Source: Anaerolineae bacterium
Lineage (GTDB): Bacteria > Chloroflexota > Anaerolineae > JAAYZQ01
NCBI GenBank assembly: GCA_016929795.1
Contig: JAFGIA010000196.1
Location: 1 to 25,480 of the forward strand
DNA: 25,480 nucleotides
Reading direction: 5' to 3'
Part shown: positions 19,730 through 25,480 of the stretch, piece after piece
How the letters are laid out: each line of letters starts with the position of its first letter
Numbering within the stretch: position 1 is the stretch's first letter
Translations under genes and position numbers: made by a program
Notes under the pieces: generated by a model
Databases searched by the model: none
Seen by the model: the letters and a program-made list of their open reading frames with translations, nothing else
What the model was told of the DNA's origin: nothing

Positions 19730-22700
19730 ATGCGACTAGAGCACTTGGAGCTACAGGGCTACAAATCGTTCGCCAGCCGCACCGAATTTGTCTTTGACGG
19801 CAGTATCACTGCCATCGTCGGGCCGAACGGTAGCGGCAAGAGCAACATCGCTGACGCCATTCGCTGGGTGTTGGGCGAGCAGAGCTACCGCACGCTGCGC
19901 GGCAAGCGCACGGAGGACATGATCTTTGCCGGCAGCAGCACCCGCGCCCGCGTCGGCATGGCCTCGGCCTGCCTGGTCTTTGACAACGCCGACGGCTGGC
20001 TGCCGATCGACTTTGCCGAGGTGAGTATCACCCGCCGCGCCTACCGCTCTGGCGAGAATGAATACCTGCTCAACGGCAGCCGCGTCCGTCTGCGTGATAT
20101 CTCGGACTTGCTGTCCCAGTCGGGCCTGTCGCGCCGCACCTACACCGTCGTCGGCCAGGGCCTGGTCGATGCGGTGCTGAGCCTGCGCGCCGAAGATCGC
20201 CGCGAGCTCTTTGAAGAAGCGGCGGGCATCACCCTCTACCAGGCCAAGCGCGCCGACGCCCTGGCCCGCCTCGAAGAGACGCGCGTTAACCTGATTCGGA
20301 TCAATGACATCATCAACGAGATCGCGCCCCGGTTGCACCGCCTGGAGCGTGAGGCCGAGCGTGCCGAGCGCCATGCACTCCTCACCCAGCAGTTGGAAGG
20401 CCTGCTGCGTACCTGGTACGGCTACCGCTGGCGCCAGGAACAGGTCAGCCTGCAGCGCACGCGCGATTCCCTGGCGCGACGTGAGGAAGCCGTCGACCGC
20501 CGGCGCCAGATCCTCGAGGGGCTGGACGACAGGGCAGCGGCTCTGCGCGGCCAACAGGCGGAGCTTCGCAGGCGGTTGGGCGAGTGGCACAAAGAAAGCG
20601 GTGCCCTCCACCGCCGCATGGAGGTTGTACAGCGTGACCTTGCCGTGTGGCACGAGCGTGAGCGGTTGCTGGCTCGCCAGGCCGACGAGCTGGAAATGGA
20701 GCTCACCGGGCTCGACGCACGTGCCGGCGCTGCACTCGAGCGTATCACAGGGGCAGGGCAAGAGGTGGTCGCTGCTGAGGCAGCTCTGAGTGATCGCCAG
20801 TCGGTCGTTGATGTGGCCCAGTCGGCTCTCGATGCACACGAGGCCGAGCAGGCCGCGGTTTCGCGCGCCGTCGCTTCCGCCCGTGCCTCTGCCGCCGAGT
20901 TGGTTGCAGAGGCTACAGGACACCGTTCCCGGCTCGCCCAGATCCGGGAGCAGCGCGCGGCCCAGATCGAGGCGCATGCCGCTCACGAAGCGGCCATTGG
21001 CGAGCAGCAGGCCCAGATCGCTGGCCTGCAGGCAGCCGTCCGCGAGGCTGTTGGTCAGCGCGACGGCGTGGAAGGTGAGGTGGAGGCGCTCGACGTCGAG
21101 ACCTCAGCCTGCCGCGCGTCTCTACAAGCCGCCGAGGCCCAGCGTCACGATCTCGAGGCCAGCCTGGCCGAGGCCCGCCGGCAGGTTGAAGGGTTGGTTG
21201 GCCGCTACGAGCTCCTCAGCCGCCTGCGCGCCGAGGGCGAGGGGCTCTATGCAGGCGTGCGCGCCGTGCTGCAAGTTGCCCATGGCGAGCGTGCTATGCT
21301 CGCGGGGGTCATTGGCACTGTCGCGCAGCATGTCCGGGTCCCACCTGAATACGAGGTCGCCCTGGAAGTGGCGCTCGCCGGGCATTTGCAGGATCTGATT
21401 GTCGAGTCGTGGCCTGACGCTGAGGCGGCCATCTCGTTTCTCCGTCAGGGCCGGCAGGGACGCGTCACCTTTTTGCCTCTCGACACGGTGCGCCCATTGC
21501 AGCGCCTCGACGTGCCGCGCGATCCGGGGGTGATCGGCCTCGGCGCCGGCCTCGTCTCGGCTGAGGCGCGCCTCGCGCGGGTGGTCGACATGCTCCTGGG
21601 GCGCACTCTCGTCGTTCGCGATCTGCCTGTGGCCCGGCGCATCTTTGATGGGTTGCGCGGTGGCTTTCAGATCGTCACCCTGTCGGGCGACGTGCTGCGC
21701 TCCAGCGGCTCTGTCACCGGCGGCGAGGGACAGGGCCAGGTGCACGGTCAGGTGCTGGCCCGCGAGCGCGAGTGGCGCGAGCTTCCGCTGCGCATTGACG
21801 AGGCGGAGGAGCGTGGCCGCGTCCTGGCGCGGCAGTGGGAGCAAGCCGGCGCCGAGCTTGAAGCCGGGCGCCAGGCAGTAGCCGCTCTGGAAGCCCGCCG
21901 CCGCGAGCGCCAGCAAGCGGCCTCAGAAGCCGCGCTCGGCGTGCGCGACAGGGAGCGCGCGCTCGAAGCGGCGCATCAGCAATTGGCCTGGCGCCGGGGC
22001 GAGCTGGCACGTCTTGACGCCGCGGCGCAGTCGCTTGCCGCCCGCGAGGCCGAGCTCGAGGCCGAGATCGACTGCGTCGTGCGCGTCAGGCAGGAAGCAG
22101 AGGCTACCGTGGCGGATCTGGAGCGCCGGCTTGCGGCGCTGCGCGCCGATGATCTCTACCGCCAGCTCGGCGAAGCGCGCACGGCTGCTGCGGTGGCGCG
22201 CGGAACCTGGGAGCATCGCCGTGCCGCCCTCGAGGAGCTAAAGGCGCGCCACGGCCAGCTCGAGGCCGAGATCGCCGCCAAGCGCCAGCGTCTCGCCGCC
22301 CTCGCCGGCGAGCGGGTGTCGCTCACCCAGCAGGTCCGCGAGCAGTCCGCGCTCGAGTCCGAGATCCAGGAGGGGCTGGCACGCCTTTCCGCGCTCATCG
22401 AGCCGGCGGAGGCCGAGCTCGAGGGGGTCGAGGATCAACGCACGCAGCTCGACGTCGAGGAGAATCGCACGCGGGCATACCTCCGCCAGGCCGAAAGCGG
22501 CTACAGCGAGGCCCTGCTGGCCCACAGTCGCCAGCAGGACCGCCTGGAGCGGCTGCGCCGGCAGATCATGGACGATTTTGGCCTGGTCGAGATGGAGCCG
22601 ACAGAAGGCGTAGCCGAGCAGCGTCCCCTGCCCCTCGGCGAGATGGTGTCGCTGCTGCCCGCCGTCGAGTCGCTGCCCGAGGGCCTCGAGGATGAGGTGC

Positions 22701-23371
22701 ACCAGATCAAGGCCCAGTTGCGCCGCATGGGCGCAGTCAACCCCTCAGCGCCCGACGAATATGGCGAGGTGCTCGACCGTCACACCTTTCTCACGGCCCA
22801 GGCCGCCGACCTGGACGAGGCGGCGCACAGCTTGCGCGAGGTGATCTCTGAGCTGGACGAGCTGATGCGCCGCGAATTTGTGGCGACGTTTGAGGCGGTT
22901 GCCGCGCGCTTTGGGGAAAACTTTGCGCGCCTGTTCGGGGGGGGGACTGCCCGCCTGGCTCTCACCGATCCTGCCGACGTCAGCCAGACTGGTGTCGAGA
23001 TCGAGGCGCGCCCGCCTGGCAAACGGCTCCAGTCGCTGGCGCTCCTCTCTGGCGGCGAGCGGTCGCTCACGGCGGTGGCCCTCATCTTTTCGATCCTGCA
23101 GGTCAGCCCGCCGCCCTTTTGCATCCTGGACGAGGTGGACGCCATGCTCGACGAGGCGAATGTGCGCCGCTTCCGCGAGGCATTGGAGGATCTGAGCCGC
23201 GACACCCAGTTCATCCTCATCACCCACAATCGGGGCACCATCGAGGCCGCCGATACGATCTATGGCGTCTCTATGGGGGAGGATAGTGTCTCGCAGGTCG
23301 TTTCCCTCCGCCTCGAAGGCGACCGCATTGCTACCGCTGACGGGGCGACTGTCGAGCTAAAAGCGGGTTAG
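19730..23371 (+). CDS. smc: Chromosome segregation protein SMC
   Basis: The 1213-residue protein is a bacterial SMC ATPase, which with ScpA and ScpB compacts and separates the chromosome. Walker A is GPNGSGKSN (31-39), followed by [15 protein letters not shown] and the EEAAGI region of the N-terminal head. Coiled coil covers about 170-500; the hinge is about 504-670 ([31 protein letters not shown]); the second coiled coil covers about 680-1040; the C-terminal head has the ABC signature [13 protein letters not shown] (about 1105) and Walker [14 protein letters not shown] (about 1133). The ATG is chosen because [14 protein letters not shown] is the usual start; in-frame sequence before it overlaps the promoter. 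A run of nine G residues (22937-22945) encodes the conserved FGGG. ScpA and ScpB genes are not in the window. Confidence 0.97.
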   Translation: MRLEHLELQGYKSFASRTEFVFDGSITAIVGPNGSGKSNIADAIRWVLGEQSYRTLRGKRTEDMIFAGSSTRARVGMASACLVFDNADGWLPIDFAEVSITRRAYRSGENEYLLNGSRVRLRDISDLLSQSGLSRRTYTVVGQGLVDAVLSLRAEDRRELFEEAAGITLYQAKRADALARLEETRVNLIRINDIINEIAPRLHRLEREAERAERHALLTQQLEGLLRTWYGYRWRQEQVSLQRTRDSLARREEAVDRRRQILEGLDDRAAALRGQQAELRRRLGEWHKESGALHRRMEVVQRDLAVWHERERLLARQADELEMELTGLDARAGAALERITGAGQEVVAAEAALSDRQSVVDVAQSALDAHEAEQAAVSRAVASARASAAELVAEATGHRSRLAQIREQRAAQIEAHAAHEAAIGEQQAQIAGLQAAVREAVGQRDGVEGEVEALDVETSACRASLQAAEAQRHDLEASLAEARRQVEGLVGRYELLSRLRAEGEGLYAGVRAVLQVAHGERAMLAGVIGTVAQHVRVPPEYEVALEVALAGHLQDLIVESWPDAEAAISFLRQGRQGRVTFLPLDTVRPLQRLDVPRDPGVIGLGAGLVSAEARLARVVDMLLGRTLVVRDLPVARRIFDGLRGGFQIVTLSGDVLRSSGSVTGGEGQGQVHGQVLAREREWRELPLRIDEAEERGRVLARQWEQAGAELEAGRQAVAALEARRRERQQAASEAALGVRDRERALEAAHQQLAWRRGELARLDAAAQSLAAREAELEAEIDCVVRVRQEAEATVADLERRLAALRADDLYRQLGEARTAAAVARGTWEHRRAALEELKARHGQLEAEIAAKRQRLAALAGERVSLTQQVREQSALESEIQEGLARLSALIEPAEAELEGVEDQRTQLDVEENRTRAYLRQAESGYSEALLAHSRQQDRLERLRRQIMDDFGLVEMEPTEGVAEQRPLPLGEMVSLLPAVESLPEGLEDEVHQIKAQLRRMGAVNPSAPDEYGEVLDRHTFLTAQAADLDEAAHSLREVISELDELMRREFVATFEAVAARFGENFARLFGGGTARLALTDPADVSQTGVEIEARPPGKRLQSLALLSGGERSLTAVALIFSILQVSPPPFCILDEVDAMLDEANVRRFREALEDLSRDTQFILITHNRGTIEAADTIYGVSMGEDSVSQVVSLRLEGDRIATADGATVELKAG

Positions 23372-23427
23372 TTTTTATTCCGAGTTGTGTAGTTTCTCAG
23401 AGAGCGCGGATGAGGGTGTCAGGCACG

Positions 23428-24192
23428 TCAGGCGGCAAGTTGCCCCTCGCCGACAAAATTGCGCATGCCTGTGTCGGCGTACCCTAGCGCTTCGGCGATC
23501 CGCTGCGAGGCCGAGTTTCCCTCTTCTACCATGTAGAGTGGCCGCAGCCGCTCTTCCAGCAGTGCGTGGCTGCATGCCGACACCACTGACCGTCCCCACC
23601 CACGCCCACGAGCTCGCGGGTGTACGTACACAAACACCTCGGCAAAGACGGGCGACCGCCAGTTCGTGCCTGACATGGCCATCACCTGCCCCTGCGACTC
23701 GATCTCGAATCGAAAGTTGCCGCTGCCCGGTGGATTGTCGTCACCTGGCGGGTCGACGCGCCGCACCAGCACATTGATCACCGGCTCAAAGCGCGCCGGG
23801 TCAAGGCGGTAGACATACGTCAGCCGCGAGGAGGTGACTGTCATCGCACGGCGCACGGCCGAGGCCAGCGTCAGCGGCACGATCACCTGGTAGGGGCGGT
23901 TGGGCGCGAGGACGCTGCGCATCAGCACGACGACGCCCTGCGCAGCAGGCGCGTCGTCGTGCGGTGCGCGGAGAACGACGAGTGGGCGAAACAGGTCCGC
24001 GCCCGTCTGTGCGACGACCAGAAACCCATCGGTGTGGCCTTGCGCGTCGCGGTGAAGGGTGATCTGCGTGCGGCGGGGGTCGTGCCACAGCGCGTAATAG
24101 CTGGTGAGCGCATCGGCGGGGTCCGCCGGCGACAGCAGCCGGCGGACCTCGCGCCGCTTTTCATTCAGTTCATTCAGAGCGTTTGGGTTCAC
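23428..24192 (-). CDS. GNAT-family acetyltransferase
   Basis: The 254-residue protein has a C-terminal acetyl-CoA binding domain: VFVYVHPRARGRGWG (R/Q-x-x-G-x-G at about 195-200), then a helix and the GNSASQRIAEALGYADTG strand-helix of the FR47-like group. The first half (about 20-150) is a divergent GNAT-like or accessory domain of unknown role, so the protein may be a two-domain GNAT. The acceptor is unknown. The GTG start overlaps the TGA of the DHOD-like gene (GTGA), so it is translated by coupling and is the third gene of the PFOR cluster. It converges on smc with 56 bases between the stops and no clear terminator. Confidence 0.82.
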   Translation of the reverse strand: MNPNALNELNEKRREVRRLLSPADPADALTSYYALWHDPRRTQITLHRDAQGHTDGFLVVAQTGADLFRPLVVLRAPHDDAPAAQGVVVLMRSVLAPNRPYQVIVPLTLASAVRRAMTVTSSRLTYVYRLDPARFEPVINVLVRRVDPPGDDNPPGSGNFRFEIESQGQVMAMSGTNWRSPVFAEVFVYVHPRARGRGWGRSVVSACSHALLEERLRPLYMVEEGNSASQRIAEALGYADTGMRNFVGEGQLAA

Positions 24193-25190
24193 TCTGTCGC
24201 CGGCAGGCTGAGCAGCACCTTCATATAGTTGGCGCGCTCGAACGCCTGCGGCTCGGCCACCGCCTTCTGGCTCAGGCTGCCCTTCATCTGCTTCACTGAC
24301 TCGTACTCGTGCTCGTCCATCCACAGCCCTAGCCCGCTCACGAGCTCGCCCAGCTGGCCGATCCCGTGCTGCAGCAGCACCGAGCACACGTTCGCCACGT
24401 CGGCCCCGGCCATGATCGCCTTGACCACATCCTCGGGCGTGTGGATGCCCGTGGTCAGCGCCAGCGACGCGTCCACGTGCCCGTACAGGATGGCGATCCA
24501 GCGCAGCGGCAGTTGCATCTCGGCCGAGCGGCTCAGGACCAGGTGCGGTTTCACCTGCATCTCCTCGATGTCCAGGTCTGGCTGGTAGAAGCGGTTAAAG
24601 AGCACCAGCGCGTCGGCCCCCTCGGCATCGAACATTGAGACCACGTGCGGCAGCGCGCTAAAGTAGGGGCTCATCTTCATCGCTACCGGGATCGATACCT
24701 GCTGCTTGACTTTTCTCAGGATCTTGACGTACAGGTCCTCGACGTCGTAGCTCATCAGGTTGAAATCGGTGGGGACGAAATAGATGTTCAGTTCTACGGC
24801 GTCGGCGCCCGCTTCCTCGAACAGCTTGGCATAGCTCACCCACCCGCCCGGTGTGATCCCGTTCAGGCTGGCGATCACCGGGATGTTGACCGCTGCCTTG
24901 GCCTTGCGGATGTGCTCCAGGTACTCCTCCGGTGCCTTGTTAAAGCTCTCGACCGGCGGAAAGTAGGTCAGCGCTTCCCGGTAAGAGTTGGTGCCCTGCT
25001 GCAGGTAGTAGGCCAGCGCCTCGGCCTCGGACGCAATCTGCTCTTCAAAGAGCGAGTGGAGCGTCACCGCGCCGGCGCCTGCGTCCTCCATGCGCTTGAT
25101 GTTATCCAGCCCCTGTGACAGCGGCGATGCCGACGGCACGAGGGGATTGTTGAGCGTCAGGCCCATATACTCGGTGGTCAAGTCTGCCAT
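24189..25190 (-). CDS. Dihydroorotate dehydrogenase-like flavoprotein
   Basis: The 333-residue protein has the class 1 DHOD barrel: N-terminal NPLVPSASPLSQG, IPVIASLNG with N110, VELNIYFVPTD with N135, VAMKMSPYF with K172, and TTGIHTPEDVVKAIMAGADVANVCS, the phosphate-binding end for FMN. In true PyrD the loop after the N135 position reads NxSCPN with a catalytic Cys or Ser; here it is NIYFVPTD, so the orotate site is not conserved. Annotated homologues are called dihydroorotate dehydrogenase-like and lie next to PFOR genes in several phyla; the reaction is unproven. The start has AAAGGA upstream. It follows the PFOR gene after 75 bases containing a perfect palindrome and overlaps the GNAT gene. 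Confidence 0.88.
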   Translation of the reverse strand: MADLTTEYMGLTLNNPLVPSASPLSQGLDNIKRMEDAGAGAVTLHSLFEEQIASEAEALAYYLQQGTNSYREALTYFPPVESFNKAPEEYLEHIRKAKAAVNIPVIASLNGITPGGWVSYAKLFEEAGADAVELNIYFVPTDFNLMSYDVEDLYVKILRKVKQQVSIPVAMKMSPYFSALPHVVSMFDAEGADALVLFNRFYQPDLDIEEMQVKPHLVLSRSAEMQLPLRWIAILYGHVDASLALTTGIHTPEDVVKAIMAGADVANVCSVLLQHGIGQLGELVSGLGLWMDEHEYESVKQMKGSLSQKAVAEPQAFERANYMKVLLSLPATE

Positions 25191-25215
25191 CTTGTGGTTT
25201 CCTTTCTACTGAAGA

Positions 25216-25247
25216 GTTGGCAGGCTGGTCATGACCAGCCTGCCAAC
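25216..25247. repeat. Perfect 32-bp palindrome between PFOR and DHOD-like genes
   Basis: GTTGGCAGGCTGGTCA is followed directly by its exact complement, centred on TCATGA. The next bases (ACCTGCCAGCCTG) repeat part of an arm. In the transcript it would form a long hairpin between the two genes. It could be a processing or attenuation site, or a mobile palindrome. Confidence 0.8.
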
Positions 25248-25265
25248 CTGCCAGCCTGTTTGCCG

Positions 25266-25480
25266 TTATTCACTCTCGCTGTAATCAAAGGCTGCCATCT
25301 GCTGATACATCCGCCAGCGTGACTTGACGTCCTTCTGGGCCAGTTTCAGCAGGCGCTTGGCCTCTTCCGGATTCGACTGCTGCAGCATCTTGAAGCGGGT
25401 TTCGGTGTAGATATAGTCCTCGAGCGGGAGCTTGGGCGCCTTCGAGTCGAGCTGGAGTGGGTTCTTGCCCTGCTCGGCCA
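25266..25480 (-). CDS. nifJ: Pyruvate:ferredoxin (flavodoxin) oxidoreductase, C-terminal fragment
   Basis: Only the last 70 residues are in the window. The stretch NPLQLDSKAPKLPLEDYIYTETRF, followed by MLQQSNPEEAKRLLKLAQ and RWRMYQQMAAF, matches the end of the TPP-binding domain and the C-terminal tail of PFOR/NifJ, where GKNPFQLDSK is a hallmark. The enzyme converts pyruvate and CoA to acetyl-CoA, CO2 and reduced ferredoxin, typical of anaerobes. The stop is TAA at 25268-25266. It heads a minus-strand cluster with the DHOD-like and GNAT genes. Confidence 0.85.
   Translation of the reverse strand, partial: AEQGKNPLQLDSKAPKLPLEDYIYTETRFKMLQQSNPEEAKRLLKLAQKDVKSRWRMYQQMAAFDYSESE

Noticed and set aside
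1..25480. CRISPR arrays, phage or IS genes, toxin-antitoxin pairs or defence systems
   Set aside because: I looked for regularly spaced direct repeats, transposases, integrases and known defence motifs and saw none; the repeats found are short palindromes.

Overview
The window is a compact, GC-rich bacterial chromosome segment. Genes sit on both strands in short operons with 4-base ATGA, GTGA or TTGA overlaps, several TTG and GTG starts, and good sigma70-type promoters. A pyruvate:ferredoxin oxidoreductase followed by a dihydroorotate-dehydrogenase-like gene, an IorA-like oxidoreductase, a standard bacterial SMC and short palindromes of the GGGCGGATTGGCAATCCGCCC type suggest a Chloroflexota (Anaerolineae-like) organism. 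This assignment is an inference from gene content and style; there is no rRNA or marker tree here.

Layout. Positions 1-820 (minus) hold two tandem Yip1-like membrane proteins, one cut by the window edge. Positions 821-1392 are non-coding, with a degenerate copy of a small palindromic element, a strong promoter and a structured leader. Positions 1393-6130 (plus) form an apparent operon: NAD-dependent epimerase, membrane-anchored protein with a Pro/Thr/Ser linker, zinc-dependent dehydrogenase, and an IorA-like subunit that lacks the C-terminal ferredoxin domain. Positions 6242-6931 (plus) encode an OmpR-type regulator whose receiver lacks the phospho-accepting Asp. Positions 6961-8622 (minus) encode a lipoprotein alpha-amylase (GH13) whose predicted leader contains the intact copy of the palindromic element. 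Positions 8876-11813 (plus) are an operon of sugar-1-phosphate nucleotidyltransferase, small unknown protein, class I aminotransferase and dCMP deaminase.

Positions 11827-19529 (minus) carry, in transcription order: PIG-L/LmbE deacetylase, Fpg/MutM glycosylase, ChbG/HpnK-like deacetylase, unknown helical protein, LigA, a truncated UvrC-like protein and a PfkB kinase. DNA repair (mutM, ligA, uvrC-like) and carbohydrate-modifying genes alternate, with tight overlaps inside two sub-operons. Positions 19730-23371 (plus) encode SMC, divergent from PIG-L, with a perfect 18-bp inverted repeat between the two -35 boxes. Positions 23428-25480 (minus) hold the 3' end of a PFOR gene, a DHOD-like flavoprotein and a GNAT acetyltransferase; a perfect 32-bp palindrome lies between the first two.

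Most genes are ordinary housekeeping or metabolic genes. I see no CRISPR, tRNA, rRNA, IS transposase or phage gene. The points most worth a second look are the ferredoxin-less IorA with its dehydrogenase partner, the UvrC-like protein that stops before the nuclease core, the degenerate receiver, the leader at 1164-1392, and the set of palindromes placed in regulatory positions or inside ligA.
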